Program-made: the position numbers and the translations under genes
Notes under the pieces: model-generated
Database searches by the model: none
What the model saw: only the letters and a program-made list of their open reading frames with translations
Told to the model about the DNA's origin: nothing
Shown: positions 42,584 to 50,979 of the stretch, piece by piece
Layout: the number at the start of each line of letters is the position of its first letter
How positions within the stretch are numbered: the first letter of the stretch is position 1
IMG/VR virus record: IMGVR_UViG_3300020160_001176
Span: 18,434 to 82,433 of that record
DNA: 64,000 nucleotides
Origin: a virus
Reading direction: 5' to 3' (one strand)

Positions 42584-43524
42584 AGGCGATAGTAAAAAGC
42601 CTTGGCTTACAGGTAGCTGGTGAAACAGATATAGAGATCTCTTTCTACTGCCCATTTCATTCCAACAGACACAGTGCAAGTTGTAGTATAAGCAAAGTAA
42701 CTGGTGCATGGCTATGTTTTAATCCATCATGTGGCGAAACTGGATCGCTAATAGAATTAGTTAAAAGAGTTTTACATAAGAATGACTTTGAAGCGATGAG
42801 ATATGTTTACTCAAAGGAAGCGGAGACGCTAGAAAACTTTGACGACCTTTTAAACGATATGCTAGAAGATAAGCCAGAGTTCGTAGAGTTTCCAGAAGAG
42901 ATACTAAAGAATTTACATAATGACCTAGTTGCAAGTCAAGAAGCACAAAACTATTTTAAATCTAGAGGGATCGATATGTCTGCAATAACACACTTTTCTC
43001 TAGGATATTCACCTAAGCAGAACATGGTTACGGTTCCAGTGCATAGTCCAGATGGACTACCAGTAGGAATTGTTGGCAGATCAATATCGGAAAAGAAATT
43101 TAAGAATAGCACCAATTTACCAAGAAGCAAAACTATGTTTAACATTCACCGTGCTAAAAAAATAGGTGATAATGTTATTATTGTAGAGTCTAGCTTTGAT
43201 GCAATCCGTGTGCATCAGGCTGGATTCCCCAATGTTATTGCAACACTTGGAGGACATATATCTACAGAAAACCTAGCATTAATAAATAGATATTTTAATA
43301 AAGTTACTTTAATGACAGATGCTGATCACGCTGGGCGTGAGCTTGCTAATAGCATAGCTTCTAGATTAAAGAATAAAGACCTCTTGTGGGCTTCGTACGA
43401 ATATGGTAAGATATATCCACATGATGCAAAAGATGCTGGCGACATGACCGAAGAGGAAATTAAAGCCTGTATTAAAAACGCAGTTTCCAATATTGAATAT
43501 CAATCTTGGACCCATCAAAAATAA
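42520..43524 (+). CDS. dnaG: DnaG-like primase
   Basis: 334 residues from ATG 42520; the frame extends up to 42469, but the later start has a better ribosome site. A CHC2-type zinc motif uses Cys44-x2-His47 and Cys66-x4-Cys71, the last pair wider than the usual x2. The Toprim core follows: VIIVESSFDAIRVHQ, ATLGGH and LMTDADHAGRE. It synthesises RNA primers with the helicase. It lacks a long C-terminal helicase-binding domain, so it is shorter than bacterial DnaG. Confidence 0.8.
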   Translation: MAARSNYARKADSTQYSKQHIKAIVKSLGLQVAGETDIEISFYCPFHSNRHSASCSISKVTGAWLCFNPSCGETGSLIELVKRVLHKNDFEAMRYVYSKEAETLENFDDLLNDMLEDKPEFVEFPEEILKNLHNDLVASQEAQNYFKSRGIDMSAITHFSLGYSPKQNMVTVPVHSPDGLPVGIVGRSISEKKFKNSTNLPRSKTMFNIHRAKKIGDNVIIVESSFDAIRVHQAGFPNVIATLGGHISTENLALINRYFNKVTLMTDADHAGRELANSIASRLKNKDLLWASYEYGKIYPHDAKDAGDMTEEEIKACIKNAVSNIEYQSWTHQK

Positions 43525-43566
43525 TAAACAGATGGATTTATACCATCAACTACAAAGGAGAAATAT

Positions 43567-44238
43567 ATGGGAATAGTAAAAGGTCTAAAAGATCTTAATA
43601 AGGTTATGGACAAGCCGCAGTCAAATGGTGGCGAAGGAACAAAAGGTCGTTGGGTAAAGCTAGAAGATGCAGAGAGCGTAAAGATTCGCTTCTTACAGGA
43701 ACTGGATCCAGACTCACCGACATACAGCGAAAAGGCTGGGCTTGGATTTATTGCTGTAGAGCACACAAATCCAAAAGATTATCGCCGTAAAGGTCTTTGC
43801 ACAATGGAAGACCAAGGTAAGTGCTACGGATGCGAGCAGCACCGTAAAGATTACAAGGCTGGATGGAAGGGTCGTTCACGACTTTACATTAACGTTCTTG
43901 TTGATGATGGCAAGGAAGATCCATATGTGGCTATCCTTTCTCAGGGGTCAAGCGGTAAAACAATTACCCCAACATTAATTGAATATGCTGGCGAAATGGG
44001 AAGCATCACTAATCTGATGTGGCGTGTTAAGCGTTCTGGAACAAAAACAGATACAAGTTACACAATCATTCCTTTGGCAAAAGACGAAGCACCATTTGAT
44101 GCTTCAGCGCTAGAACTGTTTGATCTTGAAACCTCAGCAGTTCGTGATATGCCTTACACAGAACAAGAAGCTTTCTTTGCTGGAGAAAGCACTCATGCAG
44201 ATGAGCCTTCAGCAACAAGTAGCAACTTAGACTGGTAA
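43567..44238 (+). CDS. Single-stranded DNA-binding protein-like
   Basis: 223 residues. The order of features fits a gp32-like phage SSB: an early basic segment, SVKIRFLQELDPDSPTYS, a cysteine-containing zinc site (CTMEDQGKCYGCEQH), beta strands (LYINVLVDDGKEDPYVAI), and an acidic tail ending in DW that typically contacts replication partners. AAGGAG precedes the start. Position between primase and polymerase supports this reading. Confidence 0.65.
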   Translation: MGIVKGLKDLNKVMDKPQSNGGEGTKGRWVKLEDAESVKIRFLQELDPDSPTYSEKAGLGFIAVEHTNPKDYRRKGLCTMEDQGKCYGCEQHRKDYKAGWKGRSRLYINVLVDDGKEDPYVAILSQGSSGKTITPTLIEYAGEMGSITNLMWRVKRSGTKTDTSYTIIPLAKDEAPFDASALELFDLETSAVRDMPYTEQEAFFAGESTHADEPSATSSNLDW

Positions 44239-44250
44239 ATAATTAAATAC

Positions 44251-44282
44251 CAGGGGCAGTCTATTGACTGCCCCTGTGTTAT
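44251..44282 (+). terminator. Strong hairpin terminator after SSB gene
   Basis: CAGGGGCAGTC (44251-44261), loop TATT and GACTGCCCCTG (44266-44276) form a perfect 11-bp stem, followed by TGTTAT. It ends the helicase-primase-SSB unit; the next promoter starts inside it. Confidence 0.8.
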
Positions 44283-44292
44283 TTAGTAGAAT
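44264..44292 (+). promoter_or_regulatory. Promoter overlapping the terminator, probably leaderless
   Basis: TTGACT (44264-44269), 17-base spacer and TAGAAT (44287-44292). Six bases then lead to ATG 44299. The -35 box lies in the loop and right arm of the preceding terminator. Confidence 0.6.
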
Positions 44293-44298
44293 GCTTAT

Positions 44299-44505
44299 AT
44301 GAACACATACGAGATACCAGATCCTTTTGATACTTTTGTGGCGCACAAGTATAAGGACTATAAAGGAATGCTATATGATTTCTTTGCAAAAGAATGGCAT
44401 TTAAAGGCAGCTTGTTGTGGCGAAGATTTATATGCACCAAATAAAAAAACAATGACAAAGATTAGACTTTATCATACTAGAAACGAATGCATGGGCGGAT
44501 ATTAA
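44299..44505 (+). CDS. Small unknown protein ahead of polymerase
   Basis: 68 residues beginning MNTYEIPDPFDTFVAHKYKD, with a Cys-Cys pair (KAACCGED) and a later Cys. Probably read from a leaderless mRNA. It overlaps the polymerase start by one base. Similar small proteins occur near replication genes in other phages, but I cannot assign a role. Confidence 0.5.
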   Translation: MNTYEIPDPFDTFVAHKYKDYKGMLYDFFAKEWHLKAACCGEDLYAPNKKTMTKIRLYHTRNECMGGY

Positions 44506-47500
44506 TGAGTTTTACACACCTACACGTTCATTCATACTATTCATTAATGGATGGACTAAATTCACCTAAAGAATTATGCCAAGCAGCGTTAGATGCTGGG
44601 CAAACTGCGATTGCAATTACAGACCATGGTACTCTCTCCTCACACAGAGATATGCAAATTGCCGCAAAGGAAACTGGCATTAAGCCAATTCTTGGTGTTG
44701 AGGCGTACATTTCTCCAACTGATAGGTTTGACAGATCGTCTAAAACAGACAAGTCTATTCAGGCCTACAACCATATTATTTTGCTAGCGAAAAATAAAAA
44801 GGGGTTGGAGAATATAAATATTCTACAAGAACTTGCTTGGAACGAAGGCTTTTATCATAAGCCACGTATTGACAGAGAGGTATTAAAAGAATATGCGGAA
44901 GGTATTATTGTACTTAGTGGATGTCTTAATGGACTTATTAGCAAATGCATCGAAAAGGGCGAACTCTCAGAAGCCAAGCTTATACTTCAAGATTTTAAAC
45001 AGACTTTCATGGAAGATTTTTACGTGGAAGTTCAATCACATAACCCACACGAAATTAACTCGACCCTTTTAAAACTTGCAGATGAACTAGGAATTAAAGC
45101 GGTGGCAACAGGAGATGCCCACTTTGCTAAAGAAGAAGATAGGATATTAGAAGAAGCATTACTAATCCTATCCACATCTCCAAAGGCTGATAAAGACATG
45201 GATTTCGACATGTCCAGAAATATGAAGGACATGTTAGATAGATTTAACTATCTTTATCCTGATAGAAGAATATCATTTCAAGATATGAATCTATTTATTC
45301 AAAGCCGTTCAGAGATAGAGGCGGACTTTAACAAGGCTGGGATTCACCGTACCGATATCTATGAGAATACAATGGAAATTGCTGATAAGATTGGAGAATA
45401 TGACTTCCATCAAGGCCTAGACCTCCTGCCAGTCCCGAAGACTGATGCTGATGAAAGACTAAGGGAGTTGGCTGAAAAGGGCTTAGAGAGGCTTCTGAAG
45501 GCCTCAGACCCTATTTATAAGGATAGGCTTGACGAAGAGCTTGGGATTATTGCCAAGAAAAATTTTGCCTCATATTTCCTTGTTGTTGGAGACATGATTA
45601 ATTGGGCTAAAGAAAATAATATTATGGTTGGTCCAGGCCGTGGTTCAGCTGCTGGATCTTTAGTTTGTTATACATTAGGAATTACCGATGTTGACCCTAT
45701 TAAATACGATCTTTTGTTCTTTAGATTTATCAATGAAGAGCGTAATGATTTTCCCGACATTGACACAGATTTTGAAGACCGTCGCAGAAAAGAAGTTAAA
45801 GATTATTTAAAGAAAAAATTTAAGCATGTTGCTTCTATCTCTACATACACATACTTTAAAGATAAGGGTGTTGTCAGAGATGCTTCCCGTGTATTTATGG
45901 TTCCACTTCAAGAGGTTAACCGTGCCCTGAAGTCTGTAGACACCTTTGAAGATTTTATGGATTCTCCAAATACAAAAGAATTTAGGTTAAGGTATCCAGA
46001 AGTTGTTTGGCTTGCCGACAGGCTTCGTGGAAGAATCAGATCAGTTGGAGTGCATGCTGCTGGCGTAGTTGTTGCAAAAGATGATTTAAGAAAGTTTGCA
46101 CCAGTTGAGTCTCGTGAAGACTCACAAGATAAAGTATCAGGAAGAATTCCAGTCGTCGCATACGATATGGATACGGTTGCAGATATAGGTCTTATTAAGC
46201 TAGATGCACTAGGTCTTAAGACTTTATCTGTGATCTCTGATACATTAAAGTCCATTAAAGACAGGCACGGAAAGACAATTAATCTTTCTGAAATGACTAT
46301 GGATGATGCTAATGTTTACAAGATGCTAAACGATGGCTATACAAAGGGCGTATTCCAAGCAGAAGCAACTCCCTATACAAACCTTTTGATTAAAATGGGC
46401 ATAGATAAGTTCGAAGATCTTGCTGCTTCTAACGCACTTGTTCGCCCTGGAGCGATGAATACTGTTGGCGCCGCATATATTGCTCGTAAGAATGGCAATG
46501 AAGCCGTAGATTATATGCATACAATCATGAAGCCATTTACCGAGAACACATATGGTGTTATTATATATCAAGAGCAGGTTATGCAGGCATGCGTACACTT
46601 GGGCGGTATGACTTGGGCAGAGGCTGATAAGGTCCGCAAGATTATTGGAAAGAAAAAAGATGCAAAAGAATTTGACCAGTTCAAGGATAAGTTTGTTGCT
46701 GGGGCTTCAGAACACATTTCTAAGAAAAAAGCAGAGGCGCTATGGCATGATTTTGAAGCGCATGCTGGTTATTCTTTTAACCGCTCCCATGCTGTTGCTT
46801 ACTCTATGCTTAGTTATTATGCTGCTTGGCTTAAGTTTTATTATCCACTTGAGTTCATGTTTTCAATTCTTAAAAATGAAAATGACAAAGACGCAAGAAC
46901 AGAATATTTAATTGAGTCAAAGAGACTTGGCCTAAAGGTATTGCTGCCTCATATCAACGAGTCTCAGGTTTATTTTTCACTACAAGATAACGCAATTAGA
47001 TTCGGATTGGCTGAAGTAAAGTTTATTTCAGACAGCATTGCAAACAAGATAATAGAAAGAAGACCGTTCAGTGACTATGCCGACTTTATTGATAAGGCAT
47101 CGAAAAAGGGTTCTGGCATTAATAGCCGTGCTATTGCTGCTCTTAACTCCATCGGCGGTGCTGCGTTTACTGATAACAAAAGGCAAGGAAATGAAAAAGA
47201 CAATTACTACGAATACCTAGGCATTCCAACATTTAATCTTGAAGGCATCCCCCCAAGAATTAAAGCACAGGCAAGACCAATTGAAGAGTTTGATGATCTA
47301 GGATCATTTGTTATGTTTGGAATGGTTAAGTCTATTAAAAGAGGAAACGGCTGGGCAAGAGTAGAGCTGGTAGATGAAACTGGATCTATTGGTTTATTCC
47401 ATACAGAGCAGACACAAATTGAGACTGGCCAGATGTATTTTATTCTTGTTGGAGATAATAGAATTGCAAGATACGTGAAGGTCTCCGATATAAACCCAGA

Positions 47501-47774
47501 GTCAAATGATATATTTGTAGACTATTTATATAGGAAGCAATATGACCTTGAAAAGGACGAGTACTTTGTGGTAAACTTTACACCATACACAACAAAGGCT
47601 GGCAAGCAGATGAGCCACATAGTTCTATCAGATAAAGATAAGACCCTTACTAGAGCCATCGCCTTCCCAGCAATGTACAAAATGACTCTTGCAAAAATGC
47701 GTGAGGGAATGAAATGTAAAGTTGTTTTATCAAAACTAGATGATGGAACTTTAAACATTAAGGAGATATTATGA
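44505..47774 (+). CDS. dnaE: DNA polymerase III alpha subunit (DnaE-type)
   Basis: 1089 residues from ATG 44505 (the frame also has ATG 44487, but MSFTHLHVHSYYSLMDG is the family opening). An N-terminal PHP domain (HLHVHS, ITDHG, GVEAY) is followed by the C-family polymerase core: GPGRGSAAGSLV, the catalytic PDIDTDFED (Asp418, Asp420), VGVHAAGVV, and the finger/thumb segments HAGYSFNRSHAVAYSMLSYY. A C-terminal OB-like region ends the protein. A phage-owned C-family polymerase means replication is largely independent of the host enzyme. Starts right after a small leader gene. Confidence 0.9.
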   Translation: MSFTHLHVHSYYSLMDGLNSPKELCQAALDAGQTAIAITDHGTLSSHRDMQIAAKETGIKPILGVEAYISPTDRFDRSSKTDKSIQAYNHIILLAKNKKGLENINILQELAWNEGFYHKPRIDREVLKEYAEGIIVLSGCLNGLISKCIEKGELSEAKLILQDFKQTFMEDFYVEVQSHNPHEINSTLLKLADELGIKAVATGDAHFAKEEDRILEEALLILSTSPKADKDMDFDMSRNMKDMLDRFNYLYPDRRISFQDMNLFIQSRSEIEADFNKAGIHRTDIYENTMEIADKIGEYDFHQGLDLLPVPKTDADERLRELAEKGLERLLKASDPIYKDRLDEELGIIAKKNFASYFLVVGDMINWAKENNIMVGPGRGSAAGSLVCYTLGITDVDPIKYDLLFFRFINEERNDFPDIDTDFEDRRRKEVKDYLKKKFKHVASISTYTYFKDKGVVRDASRVFMVPLQEVNRALKSVDTFEDFMDSPNTKEFRLRYPEVVWLADRLRGRIRSVGVHAAGVVVAKDDLRKFAPVESREDSQDKVSGRIPVVAYDMDTVADIGLIKLDALGLKTLSVISDTLKSIKDRHGKTINLSEMTMDDANVYKMLNDGYTKGVFQAEATPYTNLLIKMGIDKFEDLAASNALVRPGAMNTVGAAYIARKNGNEAVDYMHTIMKPFTENTYGVIIYQEQVMQACVHLGGMTWAEADKVRKIIGKKKDAKEFDQFKDKFVAGASEHISKKKAEALWHDFEAHAGYSFNRSHAVAYSMLSYYAAWLKFYYPLEFMFSILKNENDKDARTEYLIESKRLGLKVLLPHINESQVYFSLQDNAIRFGLAEVKFISDSIANKIIERRPFSDYADFIDKASKKGSGINSRAIAALNSIGGAAFTDNKRQGNEKDNYYEYLGIPTFNLEGIPPRIKAQARPIEEFDDLGSFVMFGMVKSIKRGNGWARVELVDETGSIGLFHTEQTQIETGQMYFILVGDNRIARYVKVSDINPESNDIFVDYLYRKQYDLEKDEYFVVNFTPYTTKAGKQMSHIVLSDKDKTLTRAIAFPAMYKMTLAKMREGMKCKVVLSKLDDGTLNIKEIL

Positions 47775-48109
47775 CAAATACAAGACAATTTCTTGAAGAC
47801 AAACTTATTATTTCAATTGAAAATCGTAAAAAAATGGAAGAGCTATTCAAGCCAAATAAAATAACCACCACACAACAGCTAAAAGATTATTATTTGTTGC
47901 AGGGAGGCATTGATGTTCTAAACTGGGCCCTTAGCATAAATCTAGGTCAAGTCGGATTTCATTATTATAGGAGTGGGGTAAGCATAGAGGATGTGCTTGC
48001 CGTGATTTTGCCAAGGATCAGTAGTCACGATACGTTGTGTGAATGTCATGAATGTATTACAAACGATGTATTGCAAGATTTTATAAAGCATGGACGTGGC
48101 ATAGCATGA
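47771..48109 (+). CDS. Unknown protein after polymerase
   Basis: 112 residues, overlapping the polymerase by four bases. Helical, with LKDYYLLQGGIDVLNWALSI and a Cys/His-rich stretch near the end (SHDTLCECHECITND) that could bind zinc. It overlaps the next start by four bases. No function recognised. Confidence 0.5.
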   Translation: MTNTRQFLEDKLIISIENRKKMEELFKPNKITTTQQLKDYYLLQGGIDVLNWALSINLGQVGFHYYRSGVSIEDVLAVILPRISSHDTLCECHECITNDVLQDFIKHGRGIA

Positions 48110-48465
48110 CAGAAGAGAAAAATATACTTCAGCAAGTCATGGGCAGGCTTAATGCCTCTAATATGCTCACTGCAATTTTAAAAATTGCGGGTCCAATAGA
48201 GATACCAATCTCAGAGCTAGAAGGTATTCTTAAGTATCAAAAGCCCGAAGACTTGATGGATCTAAATGCAGAGTCAACTTATGTAGATACATTTATGGAC
48301 TACATTAAAGAAAATGGTGGTTACGTAAATGTAACTATTGTTGATGGAGATAAATTTAAATTACAGTTAGTTTCAAAAGAAGAAGGAGAAAAAACCCTTG
48401 GTCAACCAGATGACATGGGTTATGTTTGTACGAGAGCTAGGTGGAACCAATATGCACACTCATGA
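48106..48465 (+). CDS. Tandem paralogue 1 of 3, unknown
   Basis: 119 residues from ATG 48106 (ATGA overlap). It contains LNASNMLTAILKIAGPIEIP and, further on, FMDYIKENGGYVNVTIVDGD. The next two genes repeat the same outline, so these three arose by duplication. The fold looks alpha then beta. No catalytic motif is visible; its position in the replication operon suggests an accessory DNA-metabolism or host-takeover role. Confidence 0.55.
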   Translation: MTEEKNILQQVMGRLNASNMLTAILKIAGPIEIPISELEGILKYQKPEDLMDLNAESTYVDTFMDYIKENGGYVNVTIVDGDKFKLQLVSKEEGEKTLGQPDDMGYVCTRARWNQYAHS

Positions 48466-48880
48466 TGTCTTTATGGACGATGGAGTAACAGTAAGTAGAG
48501 AAGAATGCGAAAGAAGAAGCAATGAAGTTGAAGATTTTTTTCATAGACTAAATGCATCTTCATTGCTAACTTTGCTATTTCAAAATTTTGGAGAGGTTGT
48601 GTTTGATAGGGATCAAGTGACTCATTTAAATAAGTATGATCTGCCACCAAACGACACGGCGGTAAACCCATATGACCCAGATTTTTTTGATTACATCAAA
48701 GATCTAGGGGGCCACGTTGTTGTTAAATTTGACCCACAGACCGACAAGGTTTCAATGAATCTAGTCAGCCACGAAGATGGCATAGAGGCTCAGAAAAAAA
48801 GAGAAACAATGGGTTTCTTTTCAATTAGAAGGCCGTGGAACGTCCATAGCATTAAACCAGTTCAAGGAGAAAATAAATGA
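48452..48880 (+). CDS. Tandem paralogue 2 of 3, unknown
   Basis: 142 residues from ATG 48452, preceded by AGGTGGA. It repeats the outline of the previous gene: LNASSLLTLLFQNFGEVVF, then FFDYIKDLGGHVVVKFDPQ and MNLVSHEDG. An added acidic N-terminus (MHTHDVFMDDGVTVSREE) and a C-terminal tail make it the longest copy. Overlaps of 14 and 4 bases with its neighbours keep the three genes together. Confidence 0.55.
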   Translation: MHTHDVFMDDGVTVSREECERRSNEVEDFFHRLNASSLLTLLFQNFGEVVFDRDQVTHLNKYDLPPNDTAVNPYDPDFFDYIKDLGGHVVVKFDPQTDKVSMNLVSHEDGIEAQKKRETMGFFSIRRPWNVHSIKPVQGENK

Positions 48881-49110
48881 CAGAAGAGCAGGATATTTTT
48901 GCATCGCTAAATGTTTCAAAGATTTTAGTAGCAATTTTAGAAATTCAAAAAGAAATCTCTATCCCTTCAGCAGCATTTCTTGATGCAGCAACAGAAGATA
49001 AAGAGTTGCAGGTTGATTACGATTCAGATAGTCAATCTTTTAAGTTTAAATTAAAGGATAAAGATGGATCAGGGTTTAATAACGACCAGCTCATTGAAAG
49101 TTTCGAATAA
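48877..49110 (+). CDS. Tandem paralogue 3 of 3, short
   Basis: 77 residues. It keeps the helical part (LNVSKILVAILEIQKEISIP) and a shortened beta part (QVDYDSDSQSFKFKLKD), but lacks the DYIK(E/D)xGG block, so it is a reduced copy. It overlaps the previous stop by four bases with ATGA. Function unknown. Confidence 0.5.
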   Translation: MTEEQDIFASLNVSKILVAILEIQKEISIPSAAFLDAATEDKELQVDYDSDSQSFKFKLKDKDGSGFNNDQLIESFE

Positions 49111-49453
49111 AGAAATAGAGCTAGCAACAGATTATGGACTTGATGTTCTTTCTGCGCTGCTTCACGAAACTGCAATTGAAAAAGGTTTTTGGGATCAACC
49201 AAAAAACTTTGATGTGTTTGGGAATAAGTTGGCATTAGTGCATTCTGAAGTAACAGAGGTTCTGGAGGCTATTAGAAAAAATAAAGGGTCAGAAGAAATT
49301 GTAGAAGAGATGGTCGACATCTTAATTAGAACTCTTGATCTTTATGCATCAATGAGAAATGGCGGATTTGTAGAGCACAGCCTTGATGAAGTTTTGTTTA
49401 AAAAAATGGAAAAAAATAAGGCTAGACCAAAGCTTCACGGCAATTTATTTTAA
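49064..49453 (+). CDS. MazG-like nucleotide pyrophosphohydrolase
   Basis: 129 residues. The all-alpha NTP-PPase pattern is visible: LALVHSEVTEVLEAIRKN (two Glu of the E-x2/3-E metal motif) and IVEEMVDILIRTLDLYA (E-x2-D). Such enzymes hydrolyse non-canonical or excess NTPs, and phages use them to alter nucleotide pools or alarmone balance. AAGGAT six bases upstream supports ATG 49064 even though it overlaps the previous gene by 47 bases; TTG 49094 is an alternative. Confidence 0.65.
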   Translation: MDQGLITTSSLKVSNKEIELATDYGLDVLSALLHETAIEKGFWDQPKNFDVFGNKLALVHSEVTEVLEAIRKNKGSEEIVEEMVDILIRTLDLYASMRNGGFVEHSLDEVLFKKMEKNKARPKLHGNLF

Positions 49454-49462
49454 TGATATAAT
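49434..49462 (+). promoter_or_regulatory. Promoter of the recombination genes
   Basis: TTCACG (49434-49439), 17-base spacer and TGA-TATAAT (-10 at 49457-49462). The start near 49469 leaves a 17-base leader before the recA start. Confidence 0.6.
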
Positions 49463-49485
49463 TGTATCAAAGAGAGAGACAATAA

Positions 49486-50490
49486 ATGACTATAGCGATT
49501 GATGACATCCTAGCAGGATTAGATCCAAAAACAAGAGCAAGAGTAAAAGCAGCACAAGATGTAAAAGTTGAAAAGCAAAAGACACCTAGCATTGGCTTAA
49601 ACATGGCCCTTAAAGGTGGATTAGGCTATGGTAGACAAGTTCTTGTTTGGGGAAATAAATCTGCAGGAAAGTCTTCATTTTGTTTACAGATGATTGCTCT
49701 TGCACAAAAAGAGGGTAAAACTTGTGCATGGATTGATGCAGAGGCATCATATGATCAGTCATGGGCAGAAATGCTTGGAGTAGATTCTTCTTCCCTTATT
49801 TACTCACCAGCAAAAACCGTTAACGATATGGTCGATGTAGCAACAAAGCTAATGGATGCTGGCGTAGATATTATTGTTGTTGATTCTATTTCAGCACTAT
49901 TGCCAGCTATTTATTTTGAAAAAGATGGAAATGAAATGAAAGATTTGCAAGACACAAAGCAAATCGGCGCTGAAGCAAAGGATATGACTCACGCAGTCAA
50001 AATGTTAAACTATGCAAACAAGAACACATTATTGGTACTCATCTCACAACAGAGAAATCAGTTTGGATCTATGCATGCCTCCCACATACCGACAGGAGGA
50101 ATGGCAGTCAAGTTCTTCTCTTCCACCGTCATTAAACTTTGGTCTTCTGAGGCTGAAGCTAATGCTATCAAAGCTGGTATTAAAGTTGGTGACAAAATTA
50201 TTGAACAGAGGGTTGGCAGACCAGTCAATTGGATTATTGATTACAACAAACTCGGCCCCCCTAACCTATCTGGACAGTACGATTTCTATTACCAAGGAGA
50301 GTCACTAGGTGTAGACTTAGTCGGAGAAACCTTAGATGTTGCAGAAATGGTTGGAGCGGTTGAAAAAGGTGGAGCCTGGTACACAGTTAATGAAGAAAGA
50401 CTACAGGGACGTGCAAAGGCTGTCGCTTATTTAAGAGATAACCCAGAAGTTGTTGATAAATTAATTAAGGACATTGATGCCAAATCTTAA
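49486..50490 (+). CDS. recA: RecA-type recombinase
   Basis: 334 residues. Walker A GNKSAGKSS (Gly56-Ser64), Walker B-type VDIIVVDSISALLPA, LISQQRNQFG and the L2-like segment with PTGGMAVKFFSS give a clear RecA/UvsX family member. It pairs DNA strands for recombination-dependent replication and repair. It lacks the long C-terminal domain of bacterial RecA. Own promoter; overlaps a small zinc protein gene downstream. Confidence 0.85.
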   Translation: MTIAIDDILAGLDPKTRARVKAAQDVKVEKQKTPSIGLNMALKGGLGYGRQVLVWGNKSAGKSSFCLQMIALAQKEGKTCAWIDAEASYDQSWAEMLGVDSSSLIYSPAKTVNDMVDVATKLMDAGVDIIVVDSISALLPAIYFEKDGNEMKDLQDTKQIGAEAKDMTHAVKMLNYANKNTLLVLISQQRNQFGSMHASHIPTGGMAVKFFSSTVIKLWSSEAEANAIKAGIKVGDKIIEQRVGRPVNWIIDYNKLGPPNLSGQYDFYYQGESLGVDLVGETLDVAEMVGAVEKGGAWYTVNEERLQGRAKAVAYLRDNPEVVDKLIKDIDAKS

Positions 50491-50674
50491 TGAATTTTTA
50501 AATAAATCTATTCCAGAAGATTCAGTATTAGATGATAGGGTTGAAGTTATAGAACAAATGAGACCATGCTCTAAATGTGATCTTTTTGTTCATGAATATT
50601 ATTTTAATAATCAAACTCTGGAAATGTATTGGACATGTAAAGATGGACATAAAACGGTACATCGGGTGGGCTAA
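50477..50674 (+). CDS. Small Cys-containing protein
   Basis: 65 residues from ATG 50477, overlapping recA by 14 bases. Cys31-x2-Cys34 in MRPCSKCD and a later Cys-His set (WTCKDGHKTVH) suggest a compact zinc site. It abuts the next gene with a one-base overlap. Role unknown; likely nucleic-acid related from context. Confidence 0.5.
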   Translation: MPNLNEFLNKSIPEDSVLDDRVEVIEQMRPCSKCDLFVHEYYFNNQTLEMYWTCKDGHKTVHRVG

Positions 50675-50979
50675 TGTCAGAGCGAGCAGAAGTAAAAAGA
50701 GATGGAGCCAAGGCTCAAAAAAATTCGGGCAGAGGAGACTATCAAAAAGGTGACGCACAGTGGAAGCAATTCCTTGTAGACTATAAAGAAGCTGGCGTTT
50801 CTTTTACTTTGAATAAAGATAACTGGGCAAAGATATGCACAGATACATTTAGGGTGAATAGAGATATGCACCCAGCGTTAAAAATTATTATTGGTTCTGA
50901 GTCTAAGGTTAGGCTGGGAATAATAGAGTGGTCGGTTTTAGAAGAGTTAATACAGTTCTGGGAGGAACATAATGAATAA
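50674..50979 (+). CDS. Unknown replication/recombination-region protein
   Basis: 101 residues. A basic N-terminus (SERAEVKRDGAKAQKNSGRG) precedes a globular part with WKQFLVDYKEAGVSFTLNKD and a C-terminal helix (IIEWSVLEELIQFWEEHN). No family recognised. It overlaps the next gene, an oxygenase, by eight bases. Confidence 0.5.
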   Translation: MSERAEVKRDGAKAQKNSGRGDYQKGDAQWKQFLVDYKEAGVSFTLNKDNWAKICTDTFRVNRDMHPALKIIIGSESKVRLGIIEWSVLEELIQFWEEHNE

